In this document: in pieces, positions 33,661-45,889 of the stretch
How the letters are laid out: every line of letters begins with the position of its first letter
Numbering within the stretch: position 1 is the first letter of the stretch
Source of the DNA: Coniella vitis
Lineage: Eukaryota > Ascomycota > Sordariomycetes > Diaporthales > Schizoparmaceae
Assembly: GCA_011317545.1 (NCBI GenBank)
Contig: WUJK01000001.1
Span: 5,003,001-5,067,000, forward strand
Direction of reading: 5' to 3'
Length of the DNA: 64,000 nt
Program-made: the position numbers and the translations under genes
Notes under the pieces: generated by a model
The model's input: the letters and a program-made list of their open reading frames with translations, nothing else
Database searches by the model: none
Told to the model about the DNA's origin: nothing

Positions 33661-34139
33661 TATAATAATCCTTACCTAAATCCCGGATTCTGGAAGTACC
33701 TATAAGTTATATATTAGTAGGTAGGGAAGTATTACCTTTAAGTCTTCGTATATTATCGAGTAATATTAAGTATTATAAGTAATTAAGAGGGATTACCCTA
33801 TTATATAAAATAATACTTAGATTTATAACTAAAGATTATAAAGAAACTATCTAATATTAAGCCGTAAACTCCTATCCTTATATCCTTCTATTATTTCCTA
33901 TCTATAGTAAGTATAGATCCTTAGATTACCTAGAGCGATAGGAGCGTTAGCTTATTTAGATTATTTGGATTACTATCGCTCTAACTATCTTAGTTATTAA
34001 GGTAATCTATCCCTAACCCTAGTTATGCCGTTCTGTATTCTTATATAAGAGATCCCCATCGGTCCGTTAAGGTTCCGATTTGCTAGTATATAGTTGCGCT
34101 GGCCTGTTCCTGTAACCTGCATGTTCATAGGTTATAACA
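33661..34139 (-). repeat. 5' LTR of E1 (variant d, 479 bp)
   Basis: Starts TATAATAATCC and ends GGTTATAACA. Its central part (33890-34030) contains an imperfect inverted segment around AGAGCGATAGGAGCGTTAGC and CCCTAACCCTAG at 34011. It differs from the 3' LTR of the same copy and is shared with the split LTR 52886-53077/60534-60819. The last 100 bp are weakly mutated. Confidence 0.82.
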
Positions 34140-35060
34140 CGGTAGTTATTCGAAGTATATTAACTTATAGCTTAATAGTTTAATACTAATATAGTTAGGA
34201 AGGGAAGGCGAAGGGGATAGCTTATAACCTCGAAGTAATATAGATACGATATTTACGTATAGTAACTAGAGTATATAAATCGATACCGAAATATATAGTC
34301 GAAGTAGAGGCGGGCTACCCTCCCCTCCTAATCTACCTAGATATACGAATCGTAGTAATAGAGGAACGCTAGGAATAGGAAGGGTAATTAGTATACGTAT
34401 ATAGGGTTATCGCCGCTTAGGTTAATCGAAAAGTAGTTTATATAAGGCCTATAGTAGGTATACGAGAGGGCTAGAAAGAATTCTTAGGCGAAAAGCTAGC
34501 CGAAGGATTAAGGCTATAGGTAAAGATTATAAAGGAACTTTAGTAAAAGTCGTAGATTAAGTAGATAGCTACGGTAATATAGCGGAGAAGTAATATACCT
34601 ATAGAGATTATAGGGTTCCTTACCTTAACGGGGGTTATTAACTACTACCTAGGAATAAGAAAATATAAGGTATTAATACTCGTATAACTACGGACCGAGT
34701 ATATAAGGCTAAAGGTATACCTATTTCGATATAAGGTCCCTACGGAGGTTATGCCGCTATATAGTTGCGATAGAGTAGAGATAGTATAATATATTATCCT
34801 AAACTACCTACTAGAGGAGGAGAGGAGAAGAAGATTAAGAGAAGAAGCGTAGGCGAAAGCGGAGATACCGCTGTTATCTCGTATATACTATAACGCACTA
34901 GTAATAGACCCTAGAATCGCCGGAACAATAGCGAGATAGCTGCTCGAGAGCAGAAGGCTCCCTGCGTTCTCGCTAGTAAGAAGTATTACGCCTATAGAGG
35001 CAACTAGCCCAGAAAGGGGGAGGAAGAGGAGGAGGCTTAGAGTCGCCCGAGCTTAACCTA
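34140..35060 (+). pseudogene. 3' fragment of a Tad-like LINE ORF2 (RNase H and C-terminal Cys/His region), RIP-broken
   Basis: One + frame with RIP-type stops reads 'LRTEYIRLKVYLFRYKVP' followed by 'MPLYSCDRVEIV', 'YIILNYLLEEERRRRLREEA' and 'AGTIAR' plus 'LLESRRLPAFS'. This is the usual end of fungal Tad-clade LINE ORF2: RNase H, then a Cys-rich motif before a hydrophobic-Leu-Cys segment, then a W-x-L-x-T/S-G/R-R-L-x-Q-F-like end. The fragment starts at the E1 boundary and has no RT portion here. Confidence 0.5.
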
Positions 35061-35645
35061 TCTAGTTAGTAAGAACTAGCGGGTAAGCGCTAAGACCGTA
35101 TAAAGAAAGCTGTAATAGAGTAGCGAATAAGCAGTAGTATATAGGTTTTCCCCGGTATACGGTTTATTATATAATAGATCCGCAGGAGTTCCGGGTGCTA
35201 ATGGGCAAAGCGGAGTATAATATAATAATAATAATAATATATACTGCAAGATCCCAGCACGGAGATTTTGCAGCATATTATAAAAGACTCGGTTACTAAG
35301 ACGTACCGCGCTACTATAGCTATAGAAAACCTAAGACTCCAGTATACTTTTATTTCTATAAGCGTGGACAAAAGGCGACTCCGCCTTATCTCCGCGTACG
35401 AATAGCGAAAGCTAAGATTAATTTTCTTCTAGGCACTGCTAAGGGCGCTTCTCTCCTCTACGAATGGATAAAAGCGACCTATTTCTTTATAGAAATCTGC
35501 CCGATATATTGAATAGGAGCGTTAGGTGAAGACGGCTCTCTATAATATAGTTTAGATTAGTATAGATAATGTCGGCATAGGGCCCGGCATATCTCTTTTC
35601 CGAGACGTTAAATATCATTATTATTATCATTATAGCATACTATAA
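35061..35645. other. Non-coding tail after the LINE fragment
   Basis: A stretch with mixed composition: 35160-35280 is less AT-rich and includes an (TAA)n run at 35221-35240. It may be LINE 3' UTR. The 66-residue minus-strand frame at 35076-35276 shows no domain. Confidence 0.35.
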
Positions 35646-35915
35646 GTCGGTAGAATCGATATCGACTACATCAAATCACCAGAACACCGGAAGGATATAA
35701 AGACGATGGATTTCCTAGTTATTAGATACCTTTCCTTATAGTCTTTAGTTGTGAATCTAAGTATTATTTTATATAATAGGGTAATCCCTCTTAATTACTT
35801 ATAACACTTGATATTGCTCGATAACGTACGAAGACTTAAAGGTAATACTTTCTAACTGCTAACATACAACTCACAGGTACTTCCAGAATCAGGGATTCAG
35901 GCAAGGATCATTACA
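35646..35915 (+). repeat. Truncated LTR (3' 270 bp)
   Basis: From the ATCGATATCGACTA block to the terminal GGATCATTACA at 35915 it matches the 3' part of variant b LTRs; the first about 200 bp are missing. CA and TG are partly kept near the end. The next base starts the NRPS-like remnant, so this is a breakpoint. Confidence 0.8.
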
Positions 35916-37167
35916 CACGACAAAGAGATGCAAAAGGACAGACAAGCCGCAACGAGGTCAGAAATGGAACTTCTCAAAGACATTGTGAACACAATCAACA
36001 GTAATACTGGCGTCAGCTTTGGCAGCAGATAACCTCGAGGTTGACAAGTCGCTATGGCGGCTAGGATACACGACTACAGATATTTGTATTGATCATCACA
36101 ATTATGAGGAATCCTACTGCCCGATCCCTGGCTGCCACAATTGACATAATATCTTCTAAGATGGCTTCAGTTGATACTGTCGAAGACAGAGCAGAAGATA
36201 ATGTCCCCCAGGATCATCAGGAAACAGAGCCGGATAGCCAATACAACCTGGTTGTTGCTTTACGAGCAAGTGGTCAAAGAACACCACTATGGGTGTGTAT
36301 CCAGGAGTCGGCGAGATTCTTGTTTTTGTTGGACTAGCACGGCATTTGAGTAACGATGACTGGCCTCTGTACGATTTACGAGCTCGCGGGTTTGAGCCTG
36401 GTGAGACGCAGTTCCGCAATATTGAGGACGCAGTCGAAACGTACGTAACAGTTGTCCGGCGAGTACAGCAAAAGGGCCCATACGCTTTGGCTGGTTACAG
36501 CTACGGCGCAATGCTAACATTTGAAATGGCAAAAAGACTGGACCGCCTTGGTGAAAGTAACGGAGCATCGGCGGTTCAATTCTTGGGCAGCTTTAATTTG
36601 CCACCCTATATCATGATGCGTATGCGGCAGCTGGACTAGAACATGTGCCTCGCCCTTTGGTATATTTCATCGGTCTGACAAATGAAGATACCTTCGACTT
36701 CAGCCAGGAGGGTGACGACAAGCGAGAATACGATGGTGCAACAACAGAGTTTGGGCGGTTGCCTCGCGAGACCGCTGTGGCCCACGTTCTCAGAGCCGCC
36801 GATCACGAACGGATGCAGGAGCTGTCATAGAGTGAATTGCAGTTAACCCGTTGGGCCGATATCGCGTACGGCTTGCTGTCTATGGCCGTTGATTATGAGC
36901 CGACTGGAGTAGTCGAATCCGTCCACATTTTCCATGCCGAGCCGCTGAAGGTGGTAGCCGCCTCGCGCGACGAGTGGATCTCTACCCACTTAGCCCAAGT
37001 GGGCTGACTTCTGTCGGCTCAGGCCGACCTTTTCCGAGGTAGGTGGAGCACATTATACCATGCTTGGGGCGGACTACGTCGAGGGTTTTGCTGAGAAGTT
37101 GAAGGACGCGCTCCATGCTAAGGGGGTTGTGAATGCATTTGTGAGTAGCATTGGGTATACGAGGTAG
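35916..37167 (+). pseudogene. Thiolation-thioesterase remnant of an NRPS-like (A-T-TE) enzyme
   Basis: The frames read a carrier-domain end (about 35950-36170, with 'MRNPTARSLAATID') and a thioesterase domain: 'YPGVGEILVFVGLARHLS', 'PLYDLRARGFEPGE', active-site GYSYG at 36493-36507, then 'LGSFNLPPYIMMRMRQLD' and later 'DIAYGLLSMAVDYEP' and 'EVGGAHYTMLGADYVEGF'. This is the TE type of fungal NRPS-like synthetases that release aryl-acid dimers or related products. Lesions: a 2-bp shift near 36297, an in-frame TAG at about 36637 where Trp is expected, further shifts near 36660, a TAG near 36828, and a shift near 36990. The adenylation domain is missing and the remnant starts at the LTR end, so the gene was cut by the retrotransposon block. 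Confidence 0.75.
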
Positions 37168-37407
37168 CACAAGCATGAAGATCTGTGTCTACTTTCCAAT
37201 CACCAGTCATATTGAAAATGCAAAGTGGCAGTTGACCCTGTGGTCCTCCGTATCACGGATGTGCACTGAATACCGGGGACCTATCAGATGGATCCAAACA
37301 TAAAATGGAACATAGTAAGCTGTTGTGCAGCCTTTTCTCCACACAACTTTTAGATTCCAACTTACACGCAGGACACATTGTACTTCTTATCGATATTTAA
37401 GTACATG

Positions 37408-37877
37408 TGTTATGACCCACGGTCATGCAGGTCACAGGAACAGGCCAGCGCAACCATATGCCAGCAAATCGGAACCTTAACGGACCGATGGGGATCTCTT
37501 ATATAAGGACATCTGGACACTTATAATAATATAATCAGGGTTAGGGTCCTAATAGTTGCACGATCGATAGAATCGATATCGACTATATCAACTAGCATAC
37601 TATAGATCGATAGGATCGATATCGACTATATCGACTTACTAAGATAATAGAAGGATATAAGGATAGGAGTTTATAGCTTAATATTAGATAGTTTCCTTAT
37701 AGTCTTTAGTTATAAATCTAAGTATTATTTTATATAATAGGGTAATCCCTTTTAATTACTTATAATACTTAATATTACTCGATAATATACGAAGACTTAA
37801 AGGTAATACTTCCCTACCTACTAATATATAACTTATAGGTACTTCTAGAATTAGGGATTTAGGTAAAGATTATTATA
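37408..37877 (+). repeat. 5' outer LTR of E3 (variant b, 470 bp)
   Basis: Starts TGTTATGACCC, includes CTTATATAAGG near 37498 and GGGTTAGGG near 37540, the doubled ATCGATATCGAC unit, and ends AGATTATTATA. The first 100 bp keep CA/TG; the rest is mutated. Confidence 0.9.
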
Positions 37878-40800
37878 TTTTTATAACTCTTATTTAGGAC
37901 GGTCTATATATACCTCTTAGGTAATATTAAATATAATAATAGTTCCTTAAACTCCTACCTTATCTACCTTAGGAGAAGGGCGTTATTAGGTTATAACTTA
38001 GGAAGATATAATATACTAATTAATCGAACTTACCTAATAACTCGCTATACTCTAGTAGAATTAGGAATAGTAGAATCGTATTATCTATAGGTAGGCTTAA
38101 TAGCTCGAATAATATTAAGCTATAGCCGCTATACCCCTAACGCTTATTATTTAAAATACCGGTAATAGCTATAAGATAGATAAACCTATTATATATAATA
38201 GTAATTAAAAAACGCTTTAAAGGTTCCTTATCTATTATAAAGTATACTTCCTATATAATATAGCGTAATTTATTATTAAACCCGATAAAGTTATCCTAGC
38301 CGGTATACGATTCGAAAAGGACGCGCTTATCGAATACGAACCCTTACTTTATAATTATATTAAATACCTAGATAACCTCGATTAATATAAACCGATTACT
38401 AAGAATATATTCGATTTATTCGTAGGATTCGAATATATCCTTAAGGAAATATTTAGCGATCCTAACGAAGAACGGATTATAATATAATAACTTATAGAAT
38501 TTAAGCAGAATAAGTCTACTTTAGCTTATATAGTCCGCTTTAAGTAACTCTTAGTACGCTTCCCTTAGGAAGATAAGAATTTTATAGAATACTATTATAG
38601 AGGATTTAAGGATAAGGTTAAGGACGAAATCTCTAAGTAGGATTAGCCCGAAGATTTTACGATATTTAGTAATAACGTTATCCGTATCGATAACCGTCTC
38701 TACGAAAGGCGTATAAAGAAAAGTAAGAAAGGAGGAAGCTATACTATATAAAGGAATTACGCTAATATAAGATAGCGGATTTAATAGATAACTAACCGTA
38801 GCTTCTAGTAATAAAATATAGTAGTTAGCGGTATTATATATATAGGACCTATAGAGCTCGATATAACTTAGTATAAACTTATAAGTAAGGAATACTTTAA
38901 CTATAATAAAATAGGCTACTTCGTATAAGAGTACCGATAACCTAAGAAACCTAGAGAATTTAAGAAAGTCCCTAAAAGATAATAAGCTAATATTATAATA
39001 CGTAAGATTATAAACTCTACTCCTAGCTAAAACTAGCTTTTAGAATAAGTATCGGATAACCCCGATTATAGACTCCTTAATTAAACCTTCTATTATAAGG
39101 ATAATTATATAATATACTTTTCGGTAAAGTAAGGCTTAGGATAATTCCCTTAGAAACCTTATAAGGAACGATAAATCGTAGTTACCTAGAGGATACCTCC
39201 CCTAACGGATAACGGTTTATTTAAAAGATTAATAATAGAATAATAAGCCTAGCTTATTAGGGAATACCCCTATTAGCGCGATATAAAAGGGTACGAACTA
39301 CCTAATAAAACGGATATTTTATAGAGTAATATTACGGAAATTATAGAATAATAGGAAACGCTTAGTATCGGTTAGAATACTAATACCTAAACTATTAACG
39401 AAGAAACTAGCTTAGAATTAGAAAGCTCTATAGATAAAGATATCGATAAAGGAGATATATACTACCTTATCTACGTTATTATACTTAAAGAATTATTTAG
39501 GATAATAACTTATTAAGATAAAACCCCCCTTATATAGGAAAACGCGCGAATTAATTATCCTTACGAAAAGTACTATTAGATTATATAGTTTGCTTATATT
39601 ATATATAATTAAAGATAATACTTCTAATATAAGGTAACTAACGAATAGTTCCCTATATATAAATTAGGGTAATATATTATCGCTTATAATAACGATAATA
39701 GCGACTATTATAAAGTATTTAAAATAAGGGGAAACTACGCTAGTATTAGCCTTATATATAATACCCCCTACGAATATACTACGAGATAAGTAAAATAGTG
39801 CTAATATAAGATACCCTAGTATATACCTTACGCGTAAGGAAAAGCGCTCGATTAGTATAGAATATACGAATAGAAGTAAAGGGAAAAGCTCGTAAAGCCC
39901 GTATATATAGAACCTACGTATTATAGCTTCTATAAAAGCGTAGACTACGTAGAATATATAGTAGAAAAAGTACGAATCTACTATATTATTAAGAATAGCG
40001 AACCCGGAGTATAGACTCCGTATACTAAAGAAGAAAATTAAGCGCGCTTATAGCGATAAGCCGTAGTATATATACGATATAGAATATAATAAGCTAAAGA
40101 CCTAGCTTAAGTAATAGCCCTTAGAGTATAATAAGAATAGTAGAACCTAAAAGGTAAGGATTACTTATAAGGGATAATAAGCGATTAGGACTTATATTAA
40201 AGTCCCTCTATACGATAAATAGCTCGACGTATAAATATTTGAAAATCGTAGTACGAATTAACGATAAATATTATATAATACTCCTAGATAGCGGAGTATA
40301 AGGAAACTTTATATCTCTAAGTATTATTAATAGAGAATAGATACCTTAGAAGAAGAAGATAAAACCCTATAAACTTAGTATTATAAAAGGTATAAAAGTC
40401 GCTTATAGCTAAGGTATTATCGATATAGAATCTAATTAATTACTAGTTATAATCTACGGATATATAATACTAATAAACTTCGATATTACGGATACTATAT
40501 AATATAAGCTAATTTTAGGTATATTATAGTTAAGAAAGGAAAATCCTCGAATCGATTAGATTAATAGCTATATTTTATAGGATAAAGCGGATACCTAAGA
40601 AGCGGTTATAATTAAAGGCGTAGGATCGGATTTAGGTATTAAGCGATATCTAGATAATAGGGGCTTAAACGAATTTATATATACCTTTAAATCGAGAAGA
40701 GCTAAGATAATAGCTACCCTAGGATACGATAAACCTCGATAGCTTATAAAGAAGGATTTAGTAATAGTTAATACCTAATAAAAGAAAGGATACGGTAGAT

Positions 40801-43735
40801 TAGGATATAATATAATAGGATTTTATAAATAATAGGATATATTATCGCGATAAGTTTAAGAAGGAACTAAGTATATATAATAATATCTCCTTATAATAGT
40901 AACTATATAAAACGAAGATACGTTTAGAGACCTTTCCAGTATATTAGAAGAATATCGGAAGTTTACGAAACTATTTTAAGGAAAATTTAATAACGGCCTA
41001 CTAAAGTATAACCTATATAACTACGAGATTCTACTTAAAGAAGGGGAATAACTAAAGTTCTTTCCTATCTACGGATTAGATAAGGATAAACTTAAAGCAC
41101 TTAGAGAATATATCGACGAAAACCTTAAGAAAGGCTATATTAAACCTTTATATTTACTAGTAGGATACCTAATCCTATTTATACTAAAGAAAAACGGTAA
41201 ACTATAATTATACGTTAACTATCGGTAACTTAATAATATTATAATTAAGAATTAATACCCCTTACCCCTCTTTAAAGAACTTAGAGATAGATTTAAAGGA
41301 GCCTAATAGTTTATAGCCCTCGACCTTAAGGAAGGATATATATATATATATATTAAACCCGGAGAAGAATAGAAAATAACGTTTAGAATACGCTACGGAT
41401 ATTTTAAATATCTTATTATACTATTCGGACTTACTAATACCCCTATATTATTCTAGGAAATAATAAACTTTATCTTATACGAATACCTCGACTATTTTAT
41501 AATCGCTTATCTAGATAATATCCTTATTTACTTAAAAATATTCGAAAAGCACTAAAAGTATATTATAATAATCCTATAAATCCTCTAAGATAATAAGATT
41601 TTAGTAGAACCTATTAAATATAATTAAAATACTTAGGAAGTTAATTATCTTAGATATATTATTATACTAGGGTATATACGAATATAGAAAGATAAAGTAT
41701 AAGTAGTTAGGGATTAGCTTATACCTTAGAACGTTAAAGACGTTAGAGCCTTCTTAGGCTATACTAACTTCTACCGATAATTTATTAAGAATTATAATAA
41801 TATTATAATACTACTTACGGAACTTACGAAAAAGGATACTACCTTTAACTAGAACGAATAGGTATAGAAAGCCTTTAGTATAATTAAGGATATAGTTATA
41901 TTAGAATTAATCCTAATCGAAGCAGATTAAGATAAAGCTTTCGAGATCGAGATAAATATATTAGATTATATACTTAGTGGATAATTTGGATAACGAGATA
42001 ATAAAGGATAACTACGAATAGTTAGTAACTTTAGCAAAAATCTAAACAGACTAGAACTTAACTATAGAACGCCCGATTAAGAACTTATAGTAATAGTAAA
42101 AGCTTTTAGGGAATATCGATATTATCTTATTAGCGTAAAATAATAAATTCTTATATATACGGATTATAAGAACCTTTAGGTATTTACCTCGATAAAGTAG
42201 TTTAATAAACGATAAGTTAGATAGTATAAATTCCTATTAGAATTCGACTTTAAGATTATCTACCGTAAAGGTAAAGAAAACGAGCGAATAAATGCTCTTA
42301 GTAGACGGTTAGACTATAAGGATAGTAATAATAAAGACCAAAATATTATAGTAATCTTTAAGGAAGATTTAGATAATAACCTTACTATACTATCTATTAC
42401 TAAGGAACTTAACGTAATACTATATATCGAAGGAGAAACACCTAACCTCGATAATATAATAATATTAGAATAAAACGACTATATTAGAAGCATTTATAGC
42501 GTATTAGTATATAGATACTAAAGAATTAGAGCAACCTATAAAAGGATCTAATATTATTAGAATCTATTAAACCTTAAGAAATAAGTTATAGATATCGTTA
42601 ATAACTACGATATATATAAACGGAATAAAATAGAATAATATAAACCTTACGGATTACTATAACCTCTACTAATACCTATAACTATTTAATCCTCTATTAG
42701 TCTAGACTTTATTACTAAGCTACCTCTCTTATAAGAACCCTTAACTTAGGTATAATACGATAGTATCTTAGTAGTAGTTTATAGACTAAGTAAATATATA
42801 TACTTCCTACTATATAAAGAAAGTAATACTATAGAAGAACTCGTATATATATTCCTCTATATTAGTATCGCTAATTATAGAATACCTTAGGAAATTATAT
42901 TAGATAAAGATAGAAAATTCGTATTAAAATTCTAGATCTTACTTACTAAATACCTCGGAATAATATAATATATATCTATAGCATTTTATCCTTAGATAGA
43001 CGGATAAATAGAATATACTAACTAAATTATAGAATAGTATCTATAATACTATATTAACTATAAATAAGATAATTAGGTCGAACTTTTACTAACCGCGTAA
43101 TTCGCTTATAATAATATAGATATAACGAGTATAGGAAAATTACTATTCTTCCTACTTTACGGATATAACCCTACGATATACTACGAAATACTACTAGGTA
43201 GAAATATAGAAATAGTAGACTAATACGCTAGAAGAATTAAGTAATTATACGAAGATACTCGATATATACTTTAGGATGTTAAAGAATAAATAACGAAATA
43301 CGCTAATTAGAAAAGGATTAAGGGATTAGTCCTATAGAAGGAAGATAAAGTCTACCTTAACTATAAAAATATTAAAATTATTAGACCTAGCGATAAACTC
43401 GATTATAAGAAACTCGGACCTTATAAAATTATATAATAGATTTTATTAGTTAACTACGAATTGGAAATCCTATATATACGCCTATACTTAATCTTCTATA
43501 TTTTACTCCTAGAACTAGTACTAGTAGACGCAGAATTCTCGTACGATATAGATATTATCGAACTAGAATAAGTATAATACGAAGTTAAAGAGATTCTCGA
43601 CTTACGTAAACGCGGACGCGGAAAATAATATCTTATTAAATAGAAAGGATATAATAATTTAGAAAATATATAAGAACCCCTAAAAAACGTATACCTAGAT
43701 CTTATTAAAGAATACGAAAATAAAAAGCTATTATA
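37878..43735 (+). pseudogene. E3 gag-pol with chromodomain, RIP-broken
   Basis: Internal region starts TTTTTATAACTCTTATTTAGG (PBS side). Gag: 'DLFVGFEYILKEIFSDPNEE' and 'YYRGFKDKVKDEIS' (38400-38640), knuckle 'FNYNKIGYFV' near 38890 with its Cys/His positions changed to Tyr. Protease LLDSG at 40281-40295. RT: 'ILKKNGKL' near 41185 and the active-site motif YLDN at 41508-41519, where the second Asp is Asn, a TpG to TpA change. Integrase core near 42690-43090 ('YDSILVVVYRLSKYIYF', 'ILDKDRKFV'). Chromodomain at about 43600-43720 ('RGRGK', 'YLIK', 'KGYNNLENI'). Order PR-RT-RH-IN-chromodomain marks a Ty3/Gypsy chromovirus. All frames contain many stops. Confidence 0.85.
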
Positions 43736-43750
43736 GCCTTAGATAGAGAA

Positions 43751-43822
43751 GGTATTATAAGGAATCGAACCCCGGACCTCCTAGTAAGGAATTAGGAACT
43801 CTAATTATTAAGCTATAAAAGT
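43751..43822 (-). other. tRNA-Arg(UCU)-like sequence within E3
   Basis: Inverted counterpart of 22744-22815, 72 nt, with T arm (GAATCGAACCCCG on + strand) and anticodon stem-loop CCTAA-TTCCTTA-CTAGG recognisable. Acceptor stem not well paired. Same place relative to pol and antisense ORF as in E1 and E2. Confidence 0.5.
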
Positions 43823-43869
43823 ACTTATATCTTTAACTATAATAGCTACTTATAGGAATAACTAGACCC

Positions 43870-44530
43870 CTTATTAAGAGCTACCTATACTCGGACTCCC
43901 TAAGTCGAATCCGGACTAATTAATTATAGCGTTAGGCGCTGCTAATATATTTTAGTCCGTACCCTTAAACGAAGGATCCTATACGGATAAAATAGCCTCC
44001 TTAATAGCTACGGTTTAAATAGCTTTAGTAACTCGCTTACGCTCCTCCTCTTCTAAACTAGCGTTTACTAACTTTATACCCTTCTCCTAATAAAACCGTT
44101 ATTATTTCTTTAGATAAGATAATCTAGCTAAGGTCTCTATTAGACGGGCTTATATATCGGTAAGTTCCCTTTAACGCTTAAATAGATACTCCTCCTCCTC
44201 TAACTTACGATTATCTAAACGTATTAATTCGTTATTAATCTTAGATACTAAGGAAAGAGTTAATACTAGTATAGTAAGAACTACTAAGAAGAACTACTTA
44301 TATAAGGATACTAGTATTCGTAACGTATTATAAGAACGATTTCGTTTAGTATACTATATATAACTTTTTATATTATTAACTATCTTATATACTAACCCCT
44401 CCTCTAGGTATAACGAATAAGGTATAACTTCGTAACCTTAGGTTTCGATATATACGAAACGATTTAAAATAGTAATACGCTTCTTAGATAAAGATAAGGA
44501 CGGATTCGTAGTATACGATTTTATAATTCT
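43870..44530 (-). pseudogene. Antisense accessory ORF of E3, type A, RIP-broken
   Basis: Minus-strand counterpart of 22029-22690, with the charged coiled coil complement readable between 44030 and 44260 and the hydrophobic segment near 44270-44310. More stops than the E2 copy. It is preceded, toward the 3' LTR, by the same about 100-bp conserved segment. Confidence 0.55.
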
Positions 44531-44641
44531 AGAAGATATAACGAATTAGGAAAATATAATCCGAAGTAAGAATATTAGGCAGAGCTACTTATAAGAATAA
44601 AGAACGATCTTTAGGGATAAAGATCTATAGAAGGGAGATAA

Positions 44642-45097
44642 TATTATAACCTATAAATATATAGGTTATAGGAATATACTAGCGTAACTATATATTAGTA
44701 AATCGGAACCCTAATAGACCGATAGGGATCTCTTATATAAGGAATACGGATAATATAATTAGGGTTAGGGTAGAGCCTATAAGAGATTATTATTACTTAT
44801 CGGATAGTTAATAGGTAATTATAGGTATTAATAGGCTTAGATAGGCTATATATTAATAAATAGGATAATAGAAGGATATAAGAATAATGGATTTCCTAGC
44901 TACTAAATAGTTTTCCTTATAGTCTTTAGTTATAAATCTAAGTATTATTTTATATAATAGGGTAATCCCTCTTAATTACTTATAATACTTAATATTACTC
45001 GATAATATACGAAGACTTAAAGGTAATACTTCCCTACCTGCTAATATATAACCTATAGGTACTTCCAGAATCCGGGATTTAGGTAAGGATTATTATA
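44642..45097 (+). repeat. Inner 3' LTR in E3 (variant a, 456 bp)
   Basis: Preceded directly by the polypurine tract AGAAGGGAGATAA. Its variable part matches the E2 LTRs (CTTATCGGATAGTTAATAGG), not the outer LTRs. It contains AATTAGGGTTAGGG near 44760. It is followed by sequence that continues the 3' part of another element, without any PBS. Confidence 0.87.
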
Positions 45098-45889
45098 TTA
45101 TATCTTTAACTATAATAGCTATCTATAGAAATAACCAGACCCCTTATTAAGGATTATTAATAATAACTCTAAGAAATTAAAATTACGAACTAAAAGCCTT
45201 AATACCCTATAAATTACTAATAAGGAAATTAGATAGAGATAATAAAGAAAACCTAGATTAATTAAAATCCTCTAATATAGTAGTTATAAAACCTTCGGGT
45301 AACGGGCCTTTAGGAATAGCTAATTCTATAGGACGCTTTATAGCTTCGGCGGCTAAACGCTCCTTCTCTACCTCCTTATATTCTATACGATCTAGGTCTT
45401 CTAGATTCGATAAACTATAACGAATAGTATATACTATCCGCTCTCGCTATATCTTCTTCTACCTATATAAGCGTATTAGTTTATCTTCTAGCTCCTCGAT
45501 CTTATCCTTTAAGTTTTAATACTACGAAGAGATATATAAAAGGTCGGTAGAATTAATCGTCTTTAAAATATTATAATAAGGAAGCTTTAAACGTATATAC
45601 TCGGCATAGCGAGAAGAATTATTAGGGGAAACTTAATAAGAAGTCTTACCCTTAGAATTATAGTAAGAATAAGGATATATCTCGAAGGCGTTCGAAAGAA
45701 TAATTAAATATAAGGATAACTTCTATTTTATAGAATTAGACCTTAGATTTAACGAACGAGGTTTCGTTATACGGGAAGACGACGATATAACGAATTAGGA
45801 AAGTATAATCCGAAGTAAGAATATTAAGTAGGACTATTTACGGAAATACTATAGGTTTTTAGGGATAAAGACCGATAGAAGGGAAATAA
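45098..45889. mobile_element. Remnant of the outer E3 element with antisense ORF type B (minus strand)
   Basis: Starts TTATATCTTTAACTATAATAG, matching the segment just beyond the tRNA-like sequence at 43826, then carries a minus-strand coiled-coil frame (about 45800-45130) of type B, and ends at the polypurine tract AGAAGGGAAATAA (45877-45889). Confidence 0.7.

Larger units (their letters stand above)
18802..34139 (-). mobile_element. Ty3/Gypsy chromovirus copy E1, RIP-mutated, interrupted by nested copy E2
   Basis: On the + strand the order is 3' LTR (18802-19471), reverse polypurine tract, antisense ORF, tRNA-like sequence, end of pol (to 21463), nested element E2 (21469-29146), rest of pol and gag (29152-33650) and 5' LTR (33661-34139). 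Coding direction is minus. Nearly every Gln, Trp and many Cys/His codons have become stops or Tyr by CpA to TpA and TpG to TpA change, so nothing is functional. The two LTRs differ: the left is variant b (471 bp without its insertion), the right variant d (479 bp), and the flanks (AAAAA, CGGTA) do not match, so E1 is probably a recombinant of two elements. Confidence 0.85.

Noticed and set aside
35076..35276. A 66-residue minus-strand frame
   Set aside because: No start context, no domain, and it sits in the tail of a LINE fragment.
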